A DNA stretch of 64,000 bases, taken from Corinectria fuckeliana (Eukaryota; Ascomycota; Sordariomycetes; Hypocreales; Nectriaceae). The stretch lies in assembly GCA_019137255.1 (NCBI GenBank), contig WPDH01000092.1:1-64000 (forward strand). The letters are read 5' to 3'. Both the position numbers and the translations under genes were made by a program. The notes beneath the pieces were generated by a model. The model ran no database searches, had not been told where the DNA came from, and saw only the letters and a program-made list of their open reading frames with translations. Positions 34,905 through 46,768 of the stretch are shown one piece after another (within the stretch, counting starts at the first letter, position 1; every line of letters begins with the position of its first letter).

Positions 34905-37294
34905 TTACCGACGGGAATTGGCCACCTGCCAACTGACATGTACGTATTCAAACTTCTTTTTCGTCAGACGGCTGGTACCACCAGAGACCGGACCGCAGCC
35001 GCAGTAAGATCCGAAAAGAAGCAGATTGGGATCGTTTGGCTGGTTGATAAAGTCGACGGTCAAGTTCTCATTACCCTTCAAGGTAACAGATACCTCATTC
35101 TGCGTGTCAACGACTTTCGCATTCCTGTCCACTACCGTATAAACAACATTTGAGTTAGTTATCTTGCCAAGTCTTCGTACGGCTTGGAGGGCTGCGGGAG
35201 TACATACAGGGAATGGAGAATGCCACTATATCACCGCGACTAAACTTGCCGGAGCGGGATTTGACAGAACGGTGCTTGCCAGAACATAGTTTGCCGACGA
35301 CAACCAGCTGCGCAGGGCGTGTTGGGGAAAGCGTCGAGTTCGGCTTATCGTCCAAGTCCACGGTTTGGGCCTCGGCGGACCATATCTGAACAACGCCATT
35401 ATACTCTTCTCTTTCGAGGCTTCCAAGTCCAGCAAGCGTGGACTTGCTGAGTTCTACTTTGACATCTTCGCTGGGCTGGTGTTAGTATCTTTGCTTAGCG
35501 ACTGATGGATTGACTCGCCAGTGTATCCGCACGGGGTGGTTTGTCAAGGCTCGCTGGAAATGCAAGAGATCTGGATCACGCCTCCTAAACTGAAATAGCT
35601 TGGTGCGTCCTGTTGAGCCACAGACCGCAGAAAATTGAATTATTGAAGGCGAACTCGGCGTATTTGCGATGGCGTAGTCCGGCCGGAAAATGAGATTGGT
35701 GGTCATCCTACGAAAAGAAGTTCATCAGCCATTATAACCCACAAAGCACAAGGGGACTGCGCCAAAGAGAAAACAAAGAGCACAAGCGTACCACGGAATA
35801 GACTCTCCCGTCGGATATCTAACGTTAATTCTGCCGTCCGCGGCCTCCTGCAGGGCAACGATGTACTGCCCATCACTCGTGCCTTTGGGCACAGGGGTTC
35901 GAGTTGCCGAGTGCTCCTGTAAGCGGCTTACAGGAAGTCAGAGTCATCCATGAATATTGGACACTGGGTACGAACCCGCGATAAAAGAACCGTCCTTCCG
36001 GAAGGCTTTCGCCTTCCCTTAGACGCATTGTCCATGCGAAGGTCGCAGCGACAACCCCAGCAGCGTCGGCCTGAAGGAAAGCCGCACTTTCTAGCGATAC
36101 TGCGGATGCAAAGATACGGACGATACGGAACAGCTCCTAACGTTCATCATCAGTAAACGTTCCAGCTGAAGATGATCGGATTCGAATAAGACATCGCTCA
36201 ACACTGCACATACTATTTCCATCTCGACAACGAACTTTTGAAACGTCATGTGGTGATTTGACAACCAACACTCTATTCCATTGTCTGCGATGATCGGTTC
36301 CTTGTACGATTGGTAGGCCTTGGTCTTACGGATCGTTGATAATATGCTGGAACATGTCAAGAACCGCAACCACTGGATCTCTTGGGCCTCGTACGGCCCA
36401 ACAGCTACAGCGTCACTAAGGTGGACAACTAGAGCATTGACGCGCTCGCACAGCACTCTCAGAGGTTCTCCATGGCCTATGGCACTGGGGGGCACGTTCT
36501 TGAAAACCCCGTCGATGTATTCCTTGCTCTGAAGTTTGTTGAAGATATCTGCTTGTGCTAGTTCGTAACGTGTAGCAGGCGACCGAAGAGGCAGCGATTG
36601 GCATTTGTTATCGATGTAGGCTGCAACAACATCGGACCGCGAACGGACAGAGAAGTCGATTAGGACCTGGGATGCCATGCTGGCGTCACAAAATATGCAT
36701 TTAACACCGTGCTTGCGGTCCCTGTGAGTTAGACTATGTCAGCTTGAACACGCCAGACACTGGCTAGGGCTAGTCTGAAACGAGAGCTAGGCCAGTGGCC
36801 CTCTGGCCTTGATCTGGGCTGATGCAGTGTGGCTATTAAGGGTTTCTTGGGCAGTCTTACATGCGAAGCTGTGACGCTGGACAGGAGAGGAGCAGGTACT
36901 TCAGCTTCAGTCTCTTCAACGTCAAGCTCCTCGCGTTCCTCGCCAATCTGTCCGCATCTGGTGCCCTGGTGTGGTCACCGACTGCATCTACCAGATCCTT
37001 AATAGTTTCTTTGAATCGACCGATGACGTTGAAGAGGAGTGGCAATGTGGGGGTTTTGTCTTCGAGTGGAGGTGTAGGGTTCTCATTGAGGAGATCTGAG
37101 AGGTGATCGAGATGATTTCCGACTGTCTGCAGTTGTGATACGAGGCCAGATCCTGCGGCTTCGAGTCAGCTGGTCAGTCGACAAAGGCAGCATGCGCATT
37201 GCATGGTACAGAACTTACGGGAACCAAGGCGACAAGATTTGATTACGTTCCTGATGCAAGTTCTGGAGGCGTCAATGTCCTCCATGTGGACCAT
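34905..37294 (-). CDS. 619-residue protein of unknown family, eight exons
   Basis: Eight exons rebuild in continuous phase: 37219-37294, 36861-37152, 36159-36721, 35932-36090, 35792-35882, 35519-35707, 35208-35470 and 34905-35131. I recognise no domain. The first 130 residues are helical (SQLQTVGNHLDHLSDLLNE, RFKETIKDLVDAVGD), like the N-terminal helical regions of fungal STAND or HET-associated proteins. A second helical block (residues 135-315) ends in LLFESD-type leucine-rich helices. The rest looks beta-rich with hydrophobic alternation (GQYIVALQEAADGRINVRY, LTVDFINQPNDPNLLLFGS). No signal peptide or membrane span. The third intron uses a weak GTTTAC donor, chosen because the alternatives break the frame. 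The sixth intron is GC..AG (donor GCGAGT). It lies tail-to-tail with the SesB-like gene, 173 bp apart. A role in the NLR neighbourhood is only inferred. Confidence 0.7.
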
Positions 37295-37552
37295 GGGACG
37301 AGGGGAGCTCGACAATTACTGGCACTGCATCGCGTGAAGTGCGAGTCTGATGAAATTGCGTCAGTTTGTCTTGCCTAGTCACGTAGGACAAGAGAGAAAT
37401 GCCAATCGACACGCGGCGACTCGATCTGTGACATGCTGGGAAGAAAACGGGCCTCGTTACACAATCCGCGGGATTTCCAGCCTGGTTTCTTTTCTGCGGC
37501 CTGGTTTCTTCTTGATTGTTACAGCATTGCGTTCTTCGCGAGCATACTGACC

Positions 37553-39714
37553 ATGGATGACACCACCAGCCGGGCTACGCTCTCGCCGGCGGACATAGTG
37601 CCCGACCCCTTGGATCTCGACTTCCGGGAGAACTTCCAAAAGCTCAACGACGCAAACAGGGCTGACCTGGAGCGAAAAATGCAGCCGCAAACCGGGTGGC
37701 AAGTCTCGCCAGATGTGCTGCGCAGAGAACTCCTAGCCCCGTACGAGGTGGCTGCCATCATCGTCAACAGAATGGTTGGTACGTCGCTTAGTCAAACAGC
37801 TTCGAGCGTGTTGCGAGCTGGGTGTGTTGCTGACAAAAGCTAGGGACTGGCATCTTTGAATCCCCGACGCAAGTCCTCAAAGAGGCTCCCAGCATTGGCT
37901 TCGGCCTGATGCTCTGGTTCCTTGGCTGTGTTGCTACCTTCTGTGGGTCTCTGGTCTACGTTGAATATGGGATGACAATACCTCGATATTCGCTCGAAGA
38001 CGCAAGGGATGGCTGCATCCCCTGCAACGGCGGCGAGTTAAACTATGTCGGCGATTCCCTAATCACTACCTTATCTTGCCACCCTTGACTCCGCTAACCA
38101 AGATGGATCGTACAGTTGCAGTACCTCGTTCCGAAACCAAGATATCTCGCAGCTTTTCTGTTTGGCATCCCCTTCGTCGCAATCGGGAACTCGTCTCCCA
38201 ACGCCATCGCCTTCGCGCACAGATTCCTCGACCTCGTTGGCGTCCACAACCCGTCCAATCCGACCGTAGCCTTTCTTTCTATAGCTGCTGTCGGCGTGGC
38301 CTGTCTCATACACGGACTATATCGAGGGTTGGGCATCAAGGTCAACAATGCCTTTGCTCTGGTGAAGGTCCTGTTCCTGCTTGTCATCATAATTGCTGGC
38401 CTCGCTATTGGCATGGGCGTTCAAACAAAAGACGCGGAAGAGACAACCAATCGACCTAAGGAGTGCAGTTACGACGCCACGAATACGTCGAATTTGGACA
38501 ACGCGTTCGAAGACTTCCGTAACCGCCACCCAAACCCGATCACTACCTACTTGCAGATCCTGTTCACCTTCGGCGGCTTCAATCAGGCAAACTATGTAAG
38601 TAAGACGTACTGGTGTTAATTAAGGCAGGTCTTTGGTTTTTGTTACTTACATCGCCGTCTTTGCATAGGTTCTCAGCGAGGTCCGCGACCCTCATCGCAG
38701 CTTTAAGCAGACATCTCTCGCCACCGTCACCACAATATGCATCCTCTACATGCTAGCCAACGTGGCATATGTAAGTCCACCCGTAAATCTGGGATAATTT
38801 CCTCCAATGTAGTCTAATAAGTATCCAGGTGGCCGTAGTTCCGATTAGAGACAACAAACTTTTCGTCGCCAGTGACGATAACTGCGATGATTGGAACGTC
38901 GTCAGCGAGTTTTTCCAGTTGACCTTTGGCACCAGAAAGATCTACAACTGCTTCGTCATGATCTCGAGCCTCGGAAATATCGTGGTAACTACGTTCACTG
39001 CTGCCCGCGGTAATTACTAGCAAATCCCCAACTCGTCTCCAGGCCGAAGTATAACTAACCCCCATTGCAGTCAAACAAGAAATTGCGAAAACCGGAATCC
39101 TGCCTTACGCTGGAATCTTCGCAAGAGACTATGACATGATCGCGGCCGCCAAGGGATGGCTCAGGCTGAATCAACAACACTCCGTCAAGCACCGCACACC
39201 AGCTGCCGCTCTAGGCTTACATTTCGTCTTCTCCGTTATCCTCATCCTGTGTGCCATTCCAGGTCTAGGAGATAAACAGGCTGCGTACGTCGGCCTTACT
39301 AGTGTGTACAGCTACACTATCGATGCCTTCTTCGCGACTTGTCTCGGTCTTGGGATTATTTGGATGAGACTTCGTGGCGGGAAAGCACGAAGCGCCAACT
39401 GGAACCTGATTTCTTCGACCAAGTCCTACGCCATCAGTATCTTGTCCGCTGCCGGCACATTCCTAGCCAACGCTTTCCCGTTGGTCGCCACCTGGGTCTC
39501 GGCCGAGAAAGCATCGGAATACATAGGCCCATCGGCAGGCTTGGGACTGCTTATGCTTGGCGTCCTGTGCTGGGCTCTGTTTCGCATGTTGATAAAGCAT
39601 CTGGAGTTTGTTGTCAGGCGGGAGCCGGTGTACCAGCTCAACTCTGAAGGCATACCAATCAGGGTCTTCGATACGTACAAGTTTGGATGGTATCATCCGG
39701 GGGGCACTCAGTAA
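37553..39714 (+). CDS. APC-superfamily amino-acid permease
   Basis: Six exons (37553-37778, 37844-38046, 38116-38595, 38669-38770, 38829-39009, 39071-39714) keep phase and give 611 residues. A hydrophilic N-terminus of about 65 residues precedes roughly 12 membrane segments. Segment 1 carries the substrate-binding glycine motif (VGTGIFESP). The region ending GGELNYLQYLVPKPRYL is typical of fungal LAT/methionine-permease-like APC proteins. It should import amino acids at the plasma membrane; specificity cannot be told. The second intron has a weak donor (GTCGGC), supported by phase and by the joined family sequence. A long external loop lies between segments 7 and 8 (DNKLFVASDDNCDDWN). No disabling change is seen, so it is a normal gene inside an accessory island. 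Confidence 0.88.
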
Positions 39715-39892
39715 AACTAGACTACACGCTACGTGGCCTGTGGTCTTTCAATATGTATCAGAGCAGTATGGATAAAAACCAGAGCAGTGAAATTGCTAGC
39801 GAATAGCGGTTCAAGATGCACCTATGGACCATTTATCTAACATCCGAGCCTTCGTGCTGCCTAGTAAGACTAACAGCCCACTGAACCCCCAT

Positions 39893-42800
39893 CTAACGCT
39901 GAGGCACAACACCTAGCTCTTCGTTTTGAGCCCTCAACTCATTCATCACCTTGCGTGTCCATACTGTATGTGCGTGCTCAGCTCCCAGCACTCTCCTTTG
40001 AGCGTCCAACGCTCGCCGTTGTAATTCCAACGCCCCTTCACGGTTCCCACGTTCCGCAAGCACCATTCCCAAGTCATTCATCGACCACAGCGTGTCCGGG
40101 TGCTCATCACCCAAAGCTTCTATACGGCCCTCCATCGCCAGACGGTGGCACTCTTCCGCTCGCTCCAACTTGCCAAGGTCCCGATAGCACTGCGCCATGT
40201 CCCCAAGTACCCAAAGCGTGTGCGGATGAGAGTCCCCGAGAGAACGGCTCCGTACGGCATGGGCTCTTTCGTGCAGTGAGAGCGCCTCCTCTGGCTGACC
40301 TTGCTTGCGGATCGCGCGTGCGAGCGTGTTCTCTGTCCAGACAACCTCCAGGTGATCTAGCGGCAGACTAGCTCTCAGGATTTCTAGAGCGCGCTGGTGG
40401 TTGGTGACTGCGTTGGTGAAATCAGCCAAGTGTCTGTACATGCGGCCCAGTTCATTAATGGTCCAAGAGGCCTGGATGTGGTTTGGACCGAGTGCGAGGG
40501 TCTGCGTCTGGAGAGCGCGACGGTGGAGCGACATCGAACGCTCTGTTTCTTGCTCTTGGTCGTATAATATACCCAGCGCGTTGATAATCCAAGCATTGGC
40601 GATTTCCTCGGCAGGGTCGTATGAAGTCAGGTGTTGTTCAAACGTGACGATAACGGCACGGATGCGGTTTGACTGCTTTAGAAATCGTGAGAGGTCGCGT
40701 ACAAACATGAGCTTTTCGAAATAGCTCAGCGTTTCTTTTGAGTCTTTCTCCTCTCCCAGATTCGCGCTTAAGAGGATGGCGATGATGTCCTCTATCCAGC
40801 CGCCAGTCAACGCCGGCCTCTCAACTGCGCTCATCCAGGCATTCAGCCTGTCATAGAGTCTTACCACATTCTGCAGCAAGAACCCGGGTTGGTTGAGCAG
40901 CAGCTTGTTCGACAGCCAAGCTTGGCGCCGTGGAGTCTCCGCTAGGAAACGTACTACGGCATCCTGAAGCTCATCGCTATGCGATGCCTCTAAGACGTGC
41001 TCGCACCAGAATGACATTGCGTAGGAGCTAAGAGGCTTGCGGTGTACATAGCTTGTCAAAAGATGGGAAAGGCAACTACACGCAAGATCTTGCGCGGCGA
41101 GGTCTTCCTCTACAAGAAATTGGCGAGCCTCCGGTGGAGTAATCGATCGTGTAGACGGATTGACCAGAAAATCGCGTACAGAAAGATGTTGTAAGCGGAA
41201 CGTATCCTTCGACGGATCGTATAGTATAAGAGGATGACCCAACTGAATGATTGTCGGCTGAAACAGTGCTGGTAGATCGCCATCTAACTGCTCATTGCTA
41301 TTGCAAGTTCCTGAGATAGAACACTGGAGCTCTGGCCAGGTAAGCGAGCGCTTGGAACAACACACCCATCGAAGGAGTTTAGACGCAAGGCTCTGTTTGA
41401 AGGAGTCGTGTTTGAGAAGGGAGAGCAGATAATCCAGGTAAATGGCCGATAGCCTTTGGGGTATCTCTTTGAGGAGACTGCGCAGGTGGGGTGGCGAAGC
41501 AGCTTGCGATAGGGAATCCATAACCAACCGGGACCAAAGGAACATGCCATCTGCTCTATCTGATACCAACTGGATGATGGCTTGTTTGAGTGGCTCATGA
41601 TCTGTGGGAAGGCTCGCTGCAGCTTCAGAGACGAAAGCACTGATGTCTCCCTTCATGTTGATAGCATCTAGGATGATAGCGGGATGCCCAGTCAACCTTT
41701 TTCTGATTTTGGGCAAGTCGCGACTAAGGACCATGATGTGTACAGTCGATGTGGAAGATGCCCAATGGTGGAGGAGACCGAGAACACCGGTGCTGTCTCG
41801 TAGTTCGTCGAGGCCGTCAATAACCAGATAGAACTGTTTCAGGTCTGAAATGATGATCTTGAGTAGTGTCACGGGCGAATCGGACGTAGAAATTTGGCGT
41901 CTCCCATATGTTCGCGCCGTCTTGTAAGCTTGGACGAGACAAGGAGGTAGACTCTCAGATTGAGCACAGATCTGGGCAACTATGCTCGTGAAGATTGCTT
42001 CGTCGTCTCGTTGATGTCTATCCAGTTGGCTGCAAAAGTAGAACGAAACAGGAACATCCGACTGTCTGCGGGTTCTCTGGAGATGCTGAATGATGCTGCT
42101 AGCTAGCACTGTTTTGCCGGCGCCCGGGTCTCCGTAGGCCCAGATAACGGAAGAGCTGGAGGCTGATTCCCATGCCTTGAAGGACTCTTCCTCAAGGATC
42201 CATTCTCCGGTATTACGGGCTCGGCGTTGGGCAATTTGCTGAAGATGGCTATCGGCGTCCTCGGGCGAAAGCCAGTCCATGATCTTCTCTCGAACCATCT
42301 GGGTTTCCGCGGCTTTGTACGAGGCATTTTGGTCTTTGCCTTGCAGTTCGAGCTTCTCCAATGTTCCGTGAAGTAGTTTTCTATGCGCGAGCGTCGTCTC
42401 TTGCTCCAGATTTACAAGGAGCCGGGCTAGCTTGTCAACGCTGTTCTGAAAGTCCGTTTCGAATGTTGACCATAAGCTTCTGAGAAGCAACACACGGCCT
42501 ATAGAGTTAGGGCCAAGTTCAACGGCTAATGAGAACGATGTACTTGCCTCGTCGCTGGAAGATTCGTCTGGCTTTCAGGAGTATTTCGAGAATATGACAG
42601 TAGAAGCTGGCCAAAGCGGCCCGAAAGGACCGGCCCTGGCCAAACAACTCTTCGTAGTGTTGGTAGATGTGGAAAGTGTGGCTGAGTTTCTCCAAGACAT
42701 CAAGAAGTTTCGGAAAGTATCGAGACAGGGAAGATGCAGACTTACAACGTTAGCGAAGTCTCACATGAAGAACGGCTGATCTCGTACCACTAGCACAACG

Positions 42801-43120
42801 CGCAACAGTCCCCAGACTACGGCTACTGGGCTCAGCAGCGATCCGTCGACGCCCTGGACGAAAAAGTCAACAGCTTTTGAGTAGCGCTCGATGAATCCTA
42901 ACAAGGGCTCGATTTTGGTGCTGATCTTCCTGACATGGCAAGTGGACGCGTGCTTTCTTTCCAAGTCTGCGACTGAATCTAAAAGAGTTTCGAGAGATGT
43001 CGAGGACCGGCTAAAGAATTCCGCCTCTTCCTCTTTGGTCGTATCGACTCGCAGGACATGGCCTGGGCCGAGGTCGCAAGCCGAAGCCTTGCGCTCAACA
43101 TCAGTACACGATTCTGACAT
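39893..43120 (-). CDS. NACHT-TPR STAND protein (NLR-like), intact
   Basis: Three exons (42788-43120, 42548-42740, 39893-42498) in phase give 1043 residues. Residues 1-180 form the helical N-terminal domain common in fungal NACHT proteins (SLETLLDSVADLERKHAS, AVVWGLLRVVLV, HIYQHYEELFG). The NACHT ATPase has Walker A GDPGAGKT (299-306), Walker B LVIDGLDEL (401-409) and a sensor region VLSRDLPKIRKRL. A winged-helix region (RWVCCSKRSLTWPELQ, FRLQHLSVRDFL) and C-terminal TPRs (about 820-1035; repeated HPHTLWVLGDMAQCYRDLG-type units) follow. Intron 2 is a GC..AG intron with the classic donor GCAAGT. Fungal NLRs of this type act in heterokaryon incompatibility or sensing of non-self; oligomerisation on ligand binding is the family model. 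Highly alike TPRs fit fast-evolving ligand binding. No lesions are found. Confidence 0.93.
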
Positions 43121-44175
43121 CGGAGGACTCTGATTCAATCAAGGTATAGACTTGTCAAAAGCACTAATTACTATAATAGATAGGGAAACCAGGGTAGTCA
43201 TGGAAAGTGGAGCCGACCGATCTCTATATGACGGCCACCGGTTAGGCAACAGAGGCTCCCAAGGATAGAAGCGTTGAGCAATAATGGGGCGACTAACAGA
43301 TGCATCCTCCTTGATCAAGAGATTGATTACAAGGCGATGTATTCACTCAACAGGAAGCACGGCTGACTACATATCAGGGCAGTGCCTTCACTCACGGAGG
43401 GTGGTCAGCATTGCTTGGCACCATTCATCCATCGTCGTCGACCGCCTTCAGCGCTAGTAAGCCCTATACGTAACAATACATATACGATGGTTCATGCCGC
43501 TGTGCTTTCTGTAACCGTACACAAGGGCTTCGTGTTCCGATGGCGGTGTCAACTCCCAGGATCTATGGGCATGTTGAAGCCTGGCCGTGCGACGATAATA
43601 TGATCATGCTTTGCATGCTGCTGCTGACCATCTATAGCTTGAAAGCGTGATGCTCATAGGCAAGCCTCCATTGTCTGTCAGAAGTGACAGCTATTCGCAG
43701 GGCATATGATGCAGCCAGTCAGCCGGCATGCCTTCAATAGCCGATATCTGGGGAAACACGGAAATTCTCCGGCGCAGCTTGCTGATCTTCAACTTTGCTG
43801 TGCCGATCTACGAAGCGTTGTTCTATTTATAAGAGGGGCCAAGGATGGATGACGCTTGTTCAACGAAAACGGATGCAAGCCGATAGGTTGCATGGCGTTT
43901 TGTGCATTGTGTTGCTTGTTGGTATAGGACACTATACTTGAGGCGACGAGAGCTGAAGAAACTAAAGAAACTTGAATCATCGACAGGCTTTTCAAGGCTT
44001 CAATTTAAACTCGAAGGTGGGCAGTTGTATTCGGAACAAAGTAGATTCCTCCTGAGAGCCGGGAGAATCTGCTTGCAGCCAGGACGGCAGTCGGACCTAC
44101 GTACGCTCTAAGAGGACTTCATCACTAGCATACGGCCTGAATGGTAACATATAGCGACTGTCGGTTCCACTACAT
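43121..44175. other. intergenic, no gene seen
   Basis: Upstream of the NACHT-TPR gene. Open frames are short with no recognisable domain. Moderately AT-rich. It could hold eroded parts of repeats, but nothing specific is visible. Confidence 0.35.
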
Positions 44176-44530
44176 TCAACGCGGAGTTTTAATACCCGGA
44201 GGTAGCCAGACTATACTCCCTCCATCCTTCACAGTGCACTTACCATCAGTGCGTATACCGAAACCAGAGTGGCTGACACCTAGGAGTCTTAGTCAGCTGA
44301 TTATAGACAGCAGGCAATAGATTCAGGTTCATGAAAATGATGTTAGCAGAGAGACGAGAGTTAGTCGTCGGATCGAGCGAAAGGTGAGATAGAAAACCCC
44401 CGACCTCGAGCATCTGCAGGTATGTGCCCGTTGCTGCATCCCAGATCTTGATTGTAACCAAGCTGTGTTGCAAGCTAATTTAGTCAAGGCTCTATCTAAG
44501 CTTAAGGTGAATCTGTCTATATATCCTTGC
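44176..44530 (-). pseudogene. C-terminal WD40 relic of a NACHT-WD40 gene
   Basis: One minus frame reads TIKIWDAATGTYLQMLEVG followed by LSHLSLDPTTNSRLSANI, which is a WD40 blade as found near the end of HET-E/NWD-type proteins. A different frame then reads GFGIRTDGKCTVKDGG and IVWLPPGIKTPR before a stop at 44176-44178, the usual terminal blade of that family. The two parts are out of frame around 44260-44330. Before the first part the frame shifts again (LSLDRALTKLA). No NACHT or upstream repeats are left within reach. It is therefore a small, shattered remnant, near the intact NACHT-TPR gene. Confidence 0.7.
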
Positions 44531-45888
44531 AATCGAAGCGCTCATTCATTGATAGAGTTGATCCTGATGATATGCCGATCATTGCATTGATTTGATCATT
44601 GCTCCTTGATTGGCCGCTTCGGCATGCACCGCAGCGTCTGAAGCAGTCTGGTAGTGCTTTTCCAACTTCGTTGGCTATCCTCATTCGGGCGCATATTGAG
44701 GGGCCTAGGATACAGTACACAACCTCGAGCCCAGTTTCTTGCAGCATGGCAAGCAAGCAGAGTGCTCAGCCGTCCAACGACTTCTCGATTCTATAGGTGA
44801 ACGCTGATTGTCCTACAGTGCAACCCCTGACTGTTTGTTAGTTCAGCACATAGAAGTGGGGGCGAGCTGAATTTCTTGAAAATATCCTCAAATCAACCCT
44901 TCTTGAGCTCTTAAAATTCCGGAAGAAATTCTGGCATGATGAGATCCAAATCCGCCACCGATAGAATAAGTGGGCCGGCCGGCTCTATTTCTTGAGAATG
45001 CGTGGTTGTGCTGAGAAATTTGAGTGATGATGCCTGCACCTCGTACTAAGCTAACAAACATACAGGGGGTCGACTGTAAGAGATTACATCCCCCTCAATC
45101 GCGTCTAGGAGAGTTCTATCGTTAAGAATGGCATTTTTTTCTTCTCCGAATATACGGTAACGTGCCCATAGCATCGCCGAATCTCCTGTTGTTGACCGTA
45201 TCAACATCTGCACCAGTCCAGATCATAACGACACGGTTTTGTCGACTTGTCTATGTTCAATTGCTTCTAGTGAGTAGCCTTTAGTTCGGTTTCCATGGTT
45301 GGCTTCTAGAAGCATCTCGCCGACTCGGTCTCGCAGACCTCGGGAGTGGCTCGGAAGTGGCTCCGTCCGTAGTGCCCCGGTGCTACGTACATAGTATGTA
45401 CTACTTAATAGTGCTAGTAGTTCTGCTGACCAACACTCGCATTTGTACTTGTCATCGATGGCGTTTCTTGCCTCTTTCGGGACGAGCGTGCCCCCTCTTC
45501 TACCCCGCTCGAAGGTGTCCGAGTGGCCGCGACTTCTCCGTAAGAGGAAACGCAGTGTGACCTCGGCGCCTCGCCATGATTGGGCTGGATGTTGCCACCG
45601 AAGCGTGCCTAAGGAATGTGGTATCAAGTATGTAGCATCGGAAACGACGTCACGGAGGGAGGGAACAATTTGATCCAACAAGGTCGGGAGGATTGGTCAT
45701 TCAACGCGGGGTTGTGGCTTCCTTAGGGTGATGTGATAAACGGCCGTTCTCCGAGACCCCGAACGCCATCCCCGCTTTGCACCTTCATACAACATACAAC
45801 ACTTTCCTTCTCCTTCTCTCGAGAAGACACGCCTTTCTTTTCTTTCCAGCAGCCAAAACACGTACACCACAACCACCTCGCAACCATC
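44531..45888. other. intergenic upstream of katG
   Basis: No supportable gene. The longest frame, on the minus strand at 45223-45681, has no recognisable domain. The last 150 bp before katG are pyrimidine- and CA-rich, like a fungal promoter and leader. Confidence 0.4.
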
Positions 45889-46730
45889 ATGGCTGAGAGC
45901 AAGTGTCCCGCTCAGCGCCTCGCCAACGTCGCTGGCGGCGGCACCAAGAACCGCGACTGGTGGCCAGATGCCTTGAAGCTCGGCATCCTCCGCCAGCACA
46001 CGGCAGTCACCAATCCCCTCGGCGGGGACTTTGACTACGCCGCTGCCTTCAAGTCGCTCGACTACGATGCCGTCAAGAAGGACCTCCACGCCTTGATGAC
46101 CGACTCGCAGGACTGGTGGCCTGCTGACTTTGGCCACTACGGCGGCCTCTTCATCCGCATGGCTTGGCACAGCGCTGGCACGTACCGATCGTTCGATGGT
46201 CGCGGCGGTGGCGGACAGGTAAGATGCCTCACTCAACTCACTCCCCCCCTGATTTAACGTGCGTTTGCTGATCAACCATCGTCGCACAGGGCCAGCAGCG
46301 ATTTGCACCCCTCAACAGCTGGCCGGACAACGTGAGCCTCGACAAGGCCCGCCGCCTGCTGTGGCCCATCAAGCAAAAGTACGGCAACAAGATCTCTTGG
46401 GCCGATCTGATGATCTTGACGGGCAACGTGGCTCTCGAATCCATGGGCTTCAAGACCATTGGCTTCGCCGGTGGCCGCCCCGACACCTGGGAGGCTGATG
46501 AAGCCACCTACTGGGGCGGCGAGACGGAGTGGATGGGCAACGATGTCCGCTATGCGAAGCCCGGAGCCTTGGACTCCAACAAGGAAGCCAAGAAGGAGGC
46601 CAAGGAGGGAGAGCTCGAGTCGCCACTCGCAGCCGCCCACATGGGATTGATCTACGTCAACCCCGAAGGCCCAGACGGCAACCCTGATCCCGTCGCTGCG
46701 GCTCACCTCATCCGCGACACCTTTGGTCGC

Positions 46731-46768
<38 letters not shown>

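Noticed and set aside
45223..45681. 152-residue minus-strand open frame upstream of katG
   Set aside because: No domain, signal peptide or membrane segment, and composition is like the surrounding non-coding DNA; not enough to call a gene.
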